In this document: piece by piece, positions 17,877 to 27,098 of the stretch
Layout: each line of letters starts with the position of its first letter
How positions within the stretch are numbered: position 1 is the stretch's first letter
Assembly (NCBI GenBank): GCA_963831535.1
Contig: CAWHQP010000008.1
Location: 310,001-374,000, forward strand
Direction of reading: 5' to 3'
Origin: Bog-756 sp963831535
Lineage (GTDB): Bacteria > Actinomycetota > Acidimicrobiia > Acidimicrobiales > RAAP-2
DNA: 64,000 nt
The notes under the pieces: generated by a model
Databases searched by the model: none
What the model saw: the letters and a program-made list of their open reading frames with translations, nothing else
What the model was told of the DNA's origin: nothing
Program-made: the position numbers and the translations under genes

Positions 17877-19189
17877 TCAGTCCTCGGCGGTCGGTTCCGG
17901 ATCCACACCGACACGGACACCGGGATCGTCGTAGTCGTAGGTGATGACGACGGTCTCATCGATCCGGGCCCGACGCTCCTCGACCTCGTCGTAGTCGGCT
18001 GCCGAACCGTAGGCACTGAAGACGAGCTCGGCGAAACCCAGGCGCCAGTCCACGGCGTCCCCGGGAGTCTCCGGATGTCGATGTCGTCGACACCGGGTAT
18101 GTCCGGTAGGAGGTCGTATCCGTACATGGTCGCCACCCGACAGGCTGAGACCGGCGGCGTCGCCACTCGGCGGAACCCCACTCTCGGGAAGTGCAGGGGG
18201 AGAGTGATCGACGGCTCGATGCCCAACGCCAACTCCATGGTCACCCGGTACAGGTCGATGTCCCCGCCGGCCAGGGCCATCAACTCCGGTACGGCTCCGC
18301 CGACCCGACCGTTGACTTCGATCACGACTGGGCCGTCGGGTGTGAACTTCACCTCGGTGTGTTGACAGCCGCAACGGATACCGAGTGCGGCGACGGCTGC
18401 CGCAGCCACAGCCAGTGCCGCGGCGCTGTTCGCCGGTGAGAGATCGCTGGGGAGTACGGAGCCTGTTTCCCGGAAGGGCTCGGCGAACGGGAATCGCCCA
18501 CTTACGGCGAGGGGGAAAAAGATGCTGTCCCGCACGAAGGACTCGACCGAGACCACGTCGGCGAATCGCGAAATCAACCGATCGGGCCCTTCGAGATAGC
18601 TCTCGAGCAACCAGCCGTCCCCCTCCTGATCAGCCGGGGCCGGGGCGGTGATCAAATCGACCAGTTCTGCTCTGGTGCGCACGCGATGGACGTTGCGGCT
18701 CCCGTCACCGGAGCGGGGCTTGAGCACGGCAGGCAGGTGCACCGAAAGCGCACGACGTGCCGCCTCCGCGTAGGGCACGGCGAACGGCAGCTCGCGGAAG
18801 TCGGGGACGGGAACGCCGGCCTCTGCCATGGCCCGACGTTGGTGCAGCTTGTCGGTCAGCCGGAGGGTCACCTCCGGTGAGTGGAATTCGAGGTCCAACG
18901 CGGCAGCCACGGCGGACAGGGGACCAATGGTCCGATCGTTGAAGGCCACGATACCAGTGGGTCCGAGGGGTCCAAGGGCCTCGGCGATCTCGAGCGGGCT
19001 CCGTCCGGCCACGTCGACCACGGTGCCCACCCTCGACAGCAGTCGGGATGGGTTGGTCATGGTCGGATCCGACTTGTCGATCATCCACACGAGGTCGCAG
19101 AGTCCGCGCGCCGCGTCGCGGAGAGAGAAGACCGACGGCGTGGAGGCCTCGTACCAAATGATCAGCCGCTCAACTCGCTCGGTAGTCAC
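17877..19189 (-). pseudogene. ATP-grasp carboxylate-amine ligase, C-terminal frameshift
   Basis: An ATP-grasp enzyme of ~437 residues after correction. The N-terminal domain has GPTGIVAFNDRTIGP; the ATP-binding part has LTDKLHQRRAMAEAGVPVP, PAVLKPRSGDGSRNV and WLLESYLEGPDRL; the Mg-binding end is VVIEVNGRVGGAVPELM. It resembles L-amino-acid (dipeptide) ligases and related CarB-like proteins. After RRLPG the frame is lost at a run of four C (18059-18062); one more base restores DAVDWRLGFAELVFSAYG through to the stop at 17877, whereas the uncorrected frame runs on to 17765 as low-quality sequence. The GTG at 19189 is the likely start. Substrates are unknown. Confidence 0.75.
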
Positions 19190-19866
19190 GGGCCGTGACC
19201 GGACCGCTGGCCCCTGGTCACGGACACCGTGCCCCCATCGGGTGCGCGGCACTCACACCTCCGGTGCCGGCCATGACCCAGTATCGTCCGCTCGCCGCAG
19301 ACATGGCAACGCAGCGGTTGCCTGTCGATGATGAAACCATTCGGTACACCCACCGGTTGCGTTCTCAGGGCAATCTCAGATTGACCGGGTAGGTTGACGG
19401 CGTTGGGCCAGTGGGGTGAGGAACCGCCGTCCAAGCTCCCCGGCCCAACCCTTTCTCCCATGTAGCGACGATCCGGTAGTTGTGAAGCCGCTCCGCAGGG
19501 CTCGACGAGATCGTTATGGGCCCTGGCCATCTTCGAGGCTGTCGTTCCCGGAGCACGATTGCCGGTGCCGCAGCCGGTTGCACTGTCGCAGCCCAAATCC
19601 GTGGAAGCTGAGTCAGCGTGAGCGCCAGTTGGATACCGAAGTCTTTAGGCGTTCCCCGTGGGGTTCCCGACCGGGTTGACCTCATTGCGCCGGGTAGTCG
19701 CATCGGAAACCCCGACCACGACAGCGACGACCGTGGATAAGCGGGGTCGCAACCGACGATGTTCACCGCAACGTGGCCTGCTGGCTCCCCCAAAAAGTTG
19801 CCGACCATGCGGAGGCTGCCGGTGGCGAATCTGCGGCCAGTGAGGCCCCGCCCTACGGGTAGGCCC
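19190..19866. other. Intergenic stretch without a convincing gene
   Basis: About 670 bases between the ATP-grasp gene and a small membrane protein. ORFs occur on both strands but none has family features, a ribosome site and an appropriate start together. No tRNA, riboswitch or clear repeat was seen. It probably holds the ATP-grasp promoter and perhaps eroded sequence. Confidence 0.4.
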
Positions 19867-20157
19867 TCAGATCTCGTCCACCGTGCGGGGGGTGCGCAGG
19901 ATCATCACCGAGGCCGCCACCAAGAGGGCTGCACCGACCACGGTGAACACGAAATGCCACCAGCTCCAGCTGAATTGCCTGGTCACCGCCACCGATGAGT
20001 TCGTCGACGACGAACACGCCCCGTAGCTGGGGCAGGTGGTGCTGGTCGGTATCGAGGTGAGCACGGTGCTGGTGAACCGGTTGATGGTCCAGAGGACCCA
20101 CATCGCCCACAGGCCGACGACCACGACAATGCGCAAGGGCTGATTACGGATACCCAC
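19867..20157 (-). CDS. Small two-TM membrane protein, unknown function
   Basis: A 96-residue protein. TM1 is PLRIVVVVGLWAMWVLWTI (~7-25), and TM2 is WHFVFTVVGAALLVAASVMIL (~66-86). Between them is a ~35-residue loop rich in Ser/Thr with two cysteines (CPSYGAC) that could form a disulfide outside the cell. No family is recognised. The ATG at 20157 has no strong ribosome site. It lies downstream of, and in the same direction as, the poly-threonine membrane protein at 20436-20993. Confidence 0.6.
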   Translation of the reverse strand: MGIRNQPLRIVVVVGLWAMWVLWTINRFTSTVLTSIPTSTTCPSYGACSSSTNSSVAVTRQFSWSWWHFVFTVVGAALLVAASVMILRTPRTVDEI

Positions 20158-20435
20158 GCGGTGATCATGACAGATTTAGCAGGCCACCGGCCCTCGGCTG
20201 CCGGATGTGGCCGGATTGGTCCTGGTCCTCACCACCAGGCTTCGAAGTGAGGAATCCCCGGTGATACGGGCGTAAGACGAGGACTGAGACAGGGCCCGGA
20301 ACCGTCCAGCCGCCGATGTCATCGAAGTTTGTGCACACCCTCCGATGAGCCTATCTCCCGGTTCCGGCCGGTGAGGTCCGCTGATTCCCGAGAGAATTGT
20401 CCGAGCGGGCGGCCGCTCAGATTCTAGGAGATCTC

Positions 20436-20993
20436 CTAGGGCACCGACGGCGTGGTGGTCGTGGTGGTCGTGGTGGTCGGCGGCACCGTCGTGGTCGTCG
20501 TTGTGGTTGTCGTGGTGGTTGTGGTCGTCGTCGTGGTCGTCGTGGTGGGCGGCGGCAGCAGCAGCGTGGTGGTCGTGGTGGGCGGGGGCAGCAGCGTGGT
20601 GGTCGTGGTGGTCGTGGTGGTCGTGGTGGTCGGCGTCTTGGTCGGTGAGGAGGCGGTGGAGCTGGTCGTGCCGAAAGTGAAGGGCAGCTTCACGAAGGAG
20701 GGCAGTGCCGACGTCTTCCCCTTGGCCGTGGGGGCCGTCAACACCTTGCCCAGCGGGGCGATGGTGGGGATCTTGATCTTGGTCGGGGTGGTGACCGTCG
20801 GTGTCGGTGTGGCGGAGCCGATCACGACGTGCAGGCCATTGGGGAGCGTGGTCGATGCCGAAGACGCTGCCGCGTTCTCGGTCGAGGATTTGCCGACGAA
20901 GAGGATTGCGCTCAGACCGGCGACGATGACTGCTCCGGCCACGATGACCGACCACCGCCAGAACGTCTCGTCTCCAGCCGATTCACCAGCCAC
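20436..20993 (-). CDS. Membrane-anchored protein with a long poly-threonine tail
   Basis: A 185-residue protein. A single TM segment (WSVIVAGAVIVAGLSAILFV, ~14-33) follows a short acidic N-terminus, and the rest is predicted outside the cell. From residue ~115 to the end the chain is nearly all Thr, broken by LLPPP, LLLPPP and VPP, with runs of up to 20 Thr. Such tails are typical stalks or O-glycosylation targets in actinobacterial surface proteins. The codons alternate ACC/ACG, so the DNA is a GTCGTGGTG-type low-complexity repeat. The function is unknown, but surface exposure is likely. Confidence 0.7.
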   Translation of the reverse strand: MAGESAGDETFWRWSVIVAGAVIVAGLSAILFVGKSSTENAAASSASTTLPNGLHVVIGSATPTPTVTTPTKIKIPTIAPLGKVLTAPTAKGKTSALPSFVKLPFTFGTTSSTASSPTKTPTTTTTTTTTTTTLLPPPTTTTTLLLPPPTTTTTTTTTTTTTTTTTTTTVPPTTTTTTTTTPSVP

Positions 20994-21339
20994 GTGCTCT
21001 CCTCATCACCGTCACCAACGCCATCACTGCCTGTCCCACGTACTCCGTCCGCAACGGATCAACACGCCCGTGGGGTAGCCCGACAGCCGCCGTCACAGCA
21101 CATCAGCCCGTCTGAATGCACCACCCCTGGCTGCGCGGCCCCTGGCCCCCGCCTGCTGACCAGGCACCGACACTGGATGGAACTGACAGCCGAGTTGTGG
21201 AGAAACCTCTGGAACCGCACTGAATCGTGTCACGTACCGGTCGCCTTCGGCCAGAGGGGTCACTGCGGGTGTCAACAGGGCGTCAGAGAGCGCGAAACCG
21301 TGGGAAAGCGCCCGCCGGGGGAGGTCCGTCACCCTCGGG

Positions 21340-22623
21340 TCAGCCGCTCCCGGGGAAGAATCGGGGCAGGAAGTGGCGATTGGCTGCGAGAAGTGTGTCG
21401 GCCAACCGCTCGGCCAGCGGATACTGCCCGACGAGGGGGTTGGCCACCAGGGCCCGGATCATTGTGGCCCTGCTGCCCGATCGGGCCGCCTCGACGGCGA
21501 GGCGCTCATAGGCCTTGCAGTGGGCCACAAGAGCGGCCATTTCGTGGGGTAGGTCCCTCTGGGGATGTGGTGGCGCCCCGTCGTTGTCCACGATGCAGGG
21601 AACCTCCACGACGGCGTCATCGGGCAGTCCCGGAATGGCACCGTTGTTGCGGACGTCTACGACTTGCGTGTCTCCCGTGCCGGCGTGGAGCGAGGCGATG
21701 AGACGCACGGCCGCCTCGGAGTAGAACGCGCCGCCCCGGTAGGAGAGCTTGGCCGGCTTGGTGTCGAGCAACGGGTCCCGGTACTCGACAAGCAGCTCGG
21801 CTTCGAGTTCGGCTACGACCTCGGCCCTCGACCGCCAACCCGGGCCAGATTGTTCTGCCACATTCTGGTCCAGGCAGTAGTAGTAGTGGAGATAGTAGGA
21901 GGGGAGGGCCCCGAGCAGCTGGAGTAGTCCGGGAGGGGACCCGCTCTCGAGTTCGAGTTCGGGGCTGAACCGATCGAACAACTCCGGTAGCCGGTCGATC
22001 CCGTCCACCCGGGCCGATCGCACCCACGTGAGGTGGTTGAGGCCCACGTGCTCGATCTCCACACGGTCGGCTTCGACGGCGAGATAGTGGCCGATACGAC
22101 GTTGGACGTGGATGGCCACATTGCAGAGACCGACGGCCCGGTGCCCGTCATCGGCCAGGGCCTGGGTCACGATCCCCACTGGATTGGTAAAGTCGACCAA
22201 CCAGGCTCCGGGGCCACCCCTGGTCGCCGTCTCCTCGGCGATCTCGAGGACCAGCGGTACGGTCCGGAGCGCCTTGGCCAACCCTCCGGGCCCGGTGGTC
22301 TCCTGACCGAGGCAGCCGAACCCGATCGGCAGTGTCTCGTCGGTGTGGCGAGCGGCCTGGCCACCCACCCGTAGCTGGACGATCACGAAGTCGGCTCCGT
22401 CGATCCCCCGTCGTCTGTCGTCGGTGGTGACGAGATCGCCGGCCCATCCCCGCCGTTTGAGCATGCGACCGGCCACGCCCCCGACCACCTCCAACCGTGC
22501 CAGGTCCGGGTCAACCAGCACCAGTTCGTCGACGACCAGGCGGTCCTCGTGGTCACACAGACTGTCGACCAGCTCAGGGGTGTACGTACTCCCACCGCCG
22601 ATCACAGCCACTTTCGTTCCCAC
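21340..22623 (-). CDS. GH4-family glycosidase (6-phospho-beta-glucosidase-like)
   Basis: A 427-residue NAD- and metal-dependent glycosidase. The N-terminal Rossmann motif is VAVIGGGSTYTPELV (residues 5-19). DGADFVIVQLRVGG, LVDFTNPVGIVTQAL and the metal ligands Cys167 (GLCN) and His197 (NHLTW) are all present, as in GH4 enzymes that cleave (phospho)glycosides through an oxidation-elimination route. GH4 includes 6-phospho-beta-glucosidases and alpha-glucosidases, so the sugar is uncertain. The GTG at 22623 is chosen because the NAD motif must be close to the N-terminus. It diverges from the BadF/NAGK-type kinase with only 45 bases between the starts, which suggests a shared control region and a sugar or amino-sugar pathway. 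Confidence 0.88.
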   Translation of the reverse strand: MGTKVAVIGGGSTYTPELVDSLCDHEDRLVVDELVLVDPDLARLEVVGGVAGRMLKRRGWAGDLVTTDDRRRGIDGADFVIVQLRVGGQAARHTDETLPIGFGCLGQETTGPGGLAKALRTVPLVLEIAEETATRGGPGAWLVDFTNPVGIVTQALADDGHRAVGLCNVAIHVQRRIGHYLAVEADRVEIEHVGLNHLTWVRSARVDGIDRLPELFDRFSPELELESGSPPGLLQLLGALPSYYLHYYYCLDQNVAEQSGPGWRSRAEVVAELEAELLVEYRDPLLDTKPAKLSYRGGAFYSEAAVRLIASLHAGTGDTQVVDVRNNGAIPGLPDDAVVEVPCIVDNDGAPPHPQRDLPHEMAALVAHCKAYERLAVEAARSGSRATMIRALVANPLVGQYPLAERLADTLLAANRHFLPRFFPGSG

Positions 22624-22668
22624 GCGGTGAACGTAACATCCCCGTGTGGGCCGAGGCGAAGGAGGGTG

Positions 22669-23667
22669 ATGGCTAGCCGTCAACCGTTTGAGGATCTGAT
22701 TCTGGCTGTCGACGGGGGGGCGTCGAAGACCGACGTGTGGATCGTCCAGGGGGACGGCACCGTGGTGGGTACGGCCCGGGGCGGAGGTTCGAACCATCAA
22801 TTATCCGGCATGGACTCCGCCATGGACTCGGTGGATGCCGCCATTGCAGCGGCCTTTGTCGACGCGGGCTTTATGGGCGGCTCACGGCCGGTTGCCCGTA
22901 CTGGGGTCTTCTGTATGGCCGGTATGGATCTCCCCATCGACGAAGAGCGTCTGGGCGAGGCCATCGGCTCCCGCCGGTGGGCGGTGACCACCACGGTATA
23001 CAACGATGCTTTCGCTGTGCTTCGCGCCGGCGCACCCGCCGGATGGGGGGTGGGCGTAGTGTGCGGGTCCGGCCTCAACTGCGTCGGCCTTGGCCCTGGC
23101 GGTGCTGTGGTTCGCTTCCCCTCGCTCGGGGAGTTGTCCGGCGATCAGGCGGCGGGTGGGTCGTGGCTCGGAGTCCGCGCACTCGGTCTCGCCCTCCGCT
23201 CCCGTGACGGCAGAGGAGGGCCCACACTTTTGGCGGAGGTCGTTCCCGCCCACTTCGGTCTGGCCGATCCGGAGGCGGTCCTGTCAAACGTCTACTCGGG
23301 GTCGCTGGACTTCGGGAGACTGTTCGAGTTGGCGAGGGTGTGCATGGATGCGGCGGCCTCAGGAGACCGGGCGGCGTCGGGAGCTGTGCAGATCCTCGCT
23401 GACGAGGCTGCGGCCATGATCGCCGCTGCGGCTACAAGACTCGGGGTGACCGCGCTCGACGTGGACGTGGTGTTGGGGGGAGGACTGTTCGACACTGACT
23501 ACCCGGGTTTCGGCGGCCGCGTCGAGGACCGGGTCCGCGACGTGGTACCCCGGGCCGTCTTCCGTCGCCTCGATGCCGCACCGGTGGTGGGCGCCGCATT
23601 GCTGGCCCTGGACGCTGCCGGAGTGCCTGACGGGGCCGGGGCGCGACTGCGAAGGACCGCGAGGTAG
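22669..23667 (+). CDS. BadF/BadG/BcrA/BcrD-type ATPase, probable N-acetylglucosamine kinase
   Basis: A 332-residue ASKHA-fold kinase. The phosphate-1 motif is LAVDGGASKTDVWIV, GVVCGSGLNCVG is the phosphate-2 region, and ALDVDVVLGGGLF is the adenosine motif. This combination is found in GlcNAc kinases and related sugar kinases of the BadF family. The ATG at 22669 follows AAGGAGGGTG. The divergent GH4 glycosidase supports a role in phosphorylating a sugar released from a glycoside. It could also be an activator-type ATPase, but no dehydratase is nearby. Confidence 0.85.
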   Translation: MASRQPFEDLILAVDGGASKTDVWIVQGDGTVVGTARGGGSNHQLSGMDSAMDSVDAAIAAAFVDAGFMGGSRPVARTGVFCMAGMDLPIDEERLGEAIGSRRWAVTTTVYNDAFAVLRAGAPAGWGVGVVCGSGLNCVGLGPGGAVVRFPSLGELSGDQAAGGSWLGVRALGLALRSRDGRGGPTLLAEVVPAHFGLADPEAVLSNVYSGSLDFGRLFELARVCMDAAASGDRAASGAVQILADEAAAMIAAAATRLGVTALDVDVVLGGGLFDTDYPGFGGRVEDRVRDVVPRAVFRRLDAAPVVGAALLALDAAGVPDGAGARLRRTAR

Positions 23668-23731
23668 GGAAGAACTTCGCGGTGGAGGCACCTAGGCCGC
23701 CCAGCGGGTCGTCTGCCTATCGCGAAAAGTG

Positions 23732-23767
23732 CGATGCCCTGACCTGAGAGAACAGATCAGGGCATCG
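23732..23767 (+). terminator. Hairpin terminator after the kinase gene
   Basis: CGATGCCCTGACCTG (23732-23746) pairs with CAGATCAGGGCATCG (23753-23767), with 14 of 15 pairs and a 6-base loop. No T run follows. Nearly the same sequence recurs beside the tmRNA gene at 32944-32977. Confidence 0.6.
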
Positions 23768-24021
23768 TGGGATGTTCACGGAACCCCGGGAACTGGACAT
23801 TCTCGTCACGGGAACGTGGGTCCGTCACCCGATAAGAAGTACGAACTCAACCTGCCCCCAACCGGCCCATTGAAGGCGCGCCCCTCGTGGATATGGGCCG
23901 CGCTGTGGGGGCACTTCCAGAGCTCTGAGTGGAGGCCGGCACGCCGATTCTTCCACGGACACCTCCGAGTCACCCTTCGACCGGGTCCATACTGTTCCGC
24001 AGCTCGTTAGCGCTATCGTTG

Positions 24022-24110
24022 GAGCGGGTCGCTACTGGCGAATGGGTGGAGTACCACCGGGGACCGGCCCGTCGGCAGCCTGCCGACTGGAGCCGTGCGC
24101 CTGGGCGAAG
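24022..24110 (+). promoter_or_regulatory. ZTP (pfl) riboswitch upstream of glyA
   Basis: The leader contains GGGTCGCTACTGGCG (24026-24040), a GGTGGAGTACCACC hairpin (24045-24058), CGGGGA just after it, and the 3' block GCCGTGCGCCTGGGCG near 24092-24107. These match the pfl-motif consensus in order: the ACUGGCG strand, the small GUGG..CCAC hairpin, and the distal CGCCUGGGC pseudoknot strand. ZTP/ZMP accumulates when 10-formyl-THF is short, and the aptamer then turns on one-carbon genes. It ends ~27 bases before the glyA start, so translational control by exposing the AAGGAG site is plausible. Confidence 0.85.
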
Positions 24111-24136
24111 ACTCGACGTCGTCCAAGGAGCGCGTG

Positions 24137-25561
24137 ATGCCCAATCCAGTTGTAGCGAGTGCCTATCGATCGGCGTTGGAGGTGATCTCTGCCGCCGAAC
24201 CGGATGTCGCCGCGGCCATCGTCGGTGAGCTGGAGTCCCAACGGCGTCAACTGAAGCTCATCGCTTCAGAGAACTACGCCTCACCGGCCGTGCTACTGGC
24301 CATGGGCAACTGGCTGTCGGACAAGTATGCCGAGGGCACTCCGGGCCATCGCTTCTATGCCGGATGCGAGATGGTTGACCGGATCGAGACATTGGCTACC
24401 GACCACGCCAAGGCACTGTTCGGCGCTCATCACGCCTATGTCCAGCCTCATTCGGGGATCGACGCCAACCTGGTTGCTTACTGGGCCATCCTCGCCCACC
24501 GAGTCGAGCAGCCCTTCCTCAACGAGGCCCGGGCGGCTCACGTGAACGACCTTGACTCCGTGAGTTGGGATCAACTCCGCAACGAACTGCACTCCCAGCG
24601 CATGATGGGCATGGCTCTCGACGCCGGTGGGCACCTCACCCATGGGTTCCGACCCAACATTTCCGGGAAACTCTTTGACCAGGCTAGTTACGGGGTCGAT
24701 TCCGCTTCCGGACTCCTCGACTACGGCGCAATCGCGGCGCAGGTGAAAGAGTTGCGTCCGCTGGTGCTGGTGGCGGGGTACTCGGCCTACCCCCGGAATC
24801 CCAATTTCGCCACCTTGGCCGAGATCGCCCACGAGGTCGGGGCTACGTTTATGGTTGACATGGCCCACTTCGCCGGACTGGTGGCCGGGAACGTGCTGGT
24901 CGGTGACCTCGATCCGGTGCCCCACGCCGATGTTGTGACCTCCACCACCCACAAGTCACTGCGCGGACCTCGGGGCGGACTGGTCCTCTGCACCGAGGAA
25001 TACGCACCCTACGTGGACAAGGGATGCCCGATGGTCCTCGGTGGCCCACTGCCTCACGTGATGGCTGCCAAGGCCGTTGCCTTGTCGGAAGCCCGCCAGC
25101 CCTCGTTTGCTGCCTACGCCGGCCAGATCGTAGAGAATGCACGAGCTCTGGCGGAAGGTCTGATGCGGCGAGGTGCACGGCTCGTCACGGGGGGGACGGA
25201 CAACCATCTCGTGCTCTTGGACGTAACTACCAGTTTCGGACTCACCGGCCGTCAAGCTGAGGCTGCCCTGCTTGACGCCGGGGTGGTCACCAATCGCAAC
25301 TCGTTGCCAGGTGACACCAACGGCGCCTGGTACACGTCGGGAATTCGGCTTGGCACACCGGCACTGACCACCCTGGGGTTTAGGCCAGACGAGATCGACG
25401 AAGTCGCCGACGTCATAGTCACTGCCTTGAGAGCCACGACACCGGCGTCATCCACAGCCAAGGCGAAGTACGAGATCGATCCCCTCATCGCCCAAGCCTG
25501 CGAAGACCGGTGTTTCAGTCTGCTCGACCGCCACCGCCTCTATGCGGACATCGAACTGTAA
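24137..25561 (+). CDS. glyA: Serine hydroxymethyltransferase
   Basis: A 474-residue PLP enzyme that makes glycine and 5,10-methylene-THF from serine and THF. LIASENYASPAVLLAMG, KYAEGTPGHRFYAGC and the PLP lysine in TSTTHKSLRGPRGG (Lys273) are all intact. It is ~50 residues longer than the usual ~420; the extra part lies around residues 115-160 (HRVEQPFLNEARAAHVNDLD...), between the QPHSGIDAN block and MGMALDAGGHLTHG. The ATG at 24137 follows AAGGAG. It stands alone behind a ZTP riboswitch, consistent with supplying one-carbon units for purine synthesis together with fhs. Confidence 0.96.
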   Translation: MPNPVVASAYRSALEVISAAEPDVAAAIVGELESQRRQLKLIASENYASPAVLLAMGNWLSDKYAEGTPGHRFYAGCEMVDRIETLATDHAKALFGAHHAYVQPHSGIDANLVAYWAILAHRVEQPFLNEARAAHVNDLDSVSWDQLRNELHSQRMMGMALDAGGHLTHGFRPNISGKLFDQASYGVDSASGLLDYGAIAAQVKELRPLVLVAGYSAYPRNPNFATLAEIAHEVGATFMVDMAHFAGLVAGNVLVGDLDPVPHADVVTSTTHKSLRGPRGGLVLCTEEYAPYVDKGCPMVLGGPLPHVMAAKAVALSEARQPSFAAYAGQIVENARALAEGLMRRGARLVTGGTDNHLVLLDVTTSFGLTGRQAEAALLDAGVVTNRNSLPGDTNGAWYTSGIRLGTPALTTLGFRPDEIDEVADVIVTALRATTPASSTAKAKYEIDPLIAQACEDRCFSLLDRHRLYADIEL

Positions 25562-26135
25562 ATGACTTGCTCGGAGAGCACGGACCATGCAGTGATGTTC
25601 CCGAATCACGAAGTCGTTGCCGCACCAGCAATCTCAACCGGGACAGAAGGTCGCCCTGATCAGTGAGCAGCCCATCGCCCAGGGGCTGCCATCAAGACCG
25701 GATGGGTGGGGATAGCTGCCAAGGCTGCTTTCGTTAACTTCGGACCGGTGGCTAGCGCCGATCATGGGAAGTGTCCAGGATCGTCAGTTGAGGCTACTAA
25801 TCAACAAGGCCAGCGGGGACTTCGCCACATTGCGGTTCAGACGACGCGTGGAGTCCGCAATGGCCCACACCGCGGCCGTGAGCATGGTCTCGGCAGGAGC
25901 CGACGCCGCGTTCGCTCAGGTTGCCGCAGACGCTAGGACCTTCGATCTTGCTGCCCTGAAAGCCCCAAGAGTGGCAACGTCCCTCGAGTGGCGAGCTCCG
26001 GTGGCCGGTTGGCGCGGGACTGCGGTGCACCCGATCAACCCGTCGGTCAGCCCGGCACTGCGCCTTGTTCCCCCTGCCGATGCCGGCTCACGGACGCGTT
26101 ATCCGCCTCGGGACGCAGAGCCTGATCTCGGTCAG
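25562..26135. other. Intergenic stretch without a convincing gene
   Basis: About 570 bases between glyA and the FN3 protein, which are convergent. A 219-codon ORF from 25764 runs on into the antisense of the FN3 gene and has no family features. No strong terminator hairpin, tRNA or mobile-element end was recognised. Possibly an eroded gene. Confidence 0.35.
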
Positions 26136-26912
26136 CTAGCTCCCGTCGTAGCCTACGGTTGTGGACGGCAGCGCACCGAGCAGCGCGTTGACCGGGCTGG
26201 AGAGGGTGACAGTGATATCCGGGAAGCAATTGCTCGGGGGTATGCCAATCGGACAGCCGCCGACATTGAGTTCGGCCGAGAACTCGATCGCCGCGGTGGT
26301 CTGACCGGGAGCGAACGTGACCGTACCCGAACTCGGGCTGAATGCAGCGGCGTCGCCGACGAAATACGTGTCATAGGTCCCGCCACTCGGGCCGTTGGCA
26401 ATCGTAAAGCCAACGTCTACTGACTTCGAAAAGGATTGACTCAACGTAACGGGCACGGAGGTTGAAAGTTGAGCAGGGGAAAGAAACGACACGGTCGGAA
26501 GTGGCGTCACTTGAACCGGTATCGAGGCGTGGCCCTCTCCGATGACGTTGGATGCTCGGACTTTGATCTCGTAATGAAGTCCATTGGTGAGTCCGGGGAC
26601 CGTGCACATCGATGCCTCGGTGGTTGTGCAGGTCTGGCCACCGTGCGAAGCGGTGACCGTGTAGCCGGTGATGGGGGAACCGCCGTCAGAAACTGGTGCC
26701 GTCCAAGACACTGCCGCACCCCCACTGATTGCGGTTGCCGTAACCGATGTCGGAGCTCCGGGTTTTGTGATCCTGAGGGTATGGGCGCCTGCAGGCGCGC
26801 TAACCACAACCATCAGGACGGTGACCGCCAGCAACGCCGGTGCGAACAGCCTAGGAACGCTGCGACCCACCGACATGAAGTGACGGTTCGTCTGAGCCGA
26901 AATGGGAATCAT
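26136..26912 (-). CDS. Secreted fibronectin type III / Calx-beta-like domain protein
   Basis: A 258-residue exported protein. The signal peptide is ~residues 18-40 (LFAPALLAVTVLMVVVSAPAGA). An FN3 domain follows: PGAPTSVTATAISGGAAVSWTAPVSDGGSPITGYTV, then TVPGLTNGLHYEIKVRASN. The second half (PTVSFLSPAQLSTSVPVTLSQSF ... GTVTFAPGQTTAAIEFSAEL) resembles a Calx-beta module. Such proteins bind polysaccharide or sit on the cell surface; no catalytic domain is visible. The ATG at 26912 follows AGGAGGGG. It has no co-directional neighbour close by. Confidence 0.75.
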   Translation of the reverse strand: MIPISAQTNRHFMSVGRSVPRLFAPALLAVTVLMVVVSAPAGAHTLRITKPGAPTSVTATAISGGAAVSWTAPVSDGGSPITGYTVTASHGGQTCTTTEASMCTVPGLTNGLHYEIKVRASNVIGEGHASIPVQVTPLPTVSFLSPAQLSTSVPVTLSQSFSKSVDVGFTIANGPSGGTYDTYFVGDAAAFSPSSGTVTFAPGQTTAAIEFSAELNVGGCPIGIPPSNCFPDITVTLSSPVNALLGALPSTTVGYDGS

Positions 26913-27098
26913 GTGCCCCTCCTTCGTGTGGGTCGGGGCTTGGAATAGCGATGGCGCTGGACGCCACCCTAGCTGGGATCCGCGACTACTTCCTTGGGGT
27001 CGACACCCGACCCCGAGCACCGGTCATACGGGTGATCAAGTCTGACTGACCGGCATTTGTGGGCCTGTGGAGAAGTCCCGAGGTGAGTGCTCAACTGC

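Noticed and set aside
19186..19596. Minus-strand ORF with a CHVCGERT...CEC cysteine cluster
   Set aside because: The cysteines do not form a known zinc motif, the frame overlaps the ATP-grasp start region, and it lacks a ribosome site.
20440..20640. Microsatellite-like GTCGTGGTG DNA as a non-coding repeat
   Set aside because: It is explained as the poly-Thr tail of a membrane protein with a TM segment and consistent frame.
25764..26423. 219-codon plus-strand ORF
   Set aside because: Its second half is antisense to the FN3 protein with a clear signal peptide, and the first half has no recognisable features.
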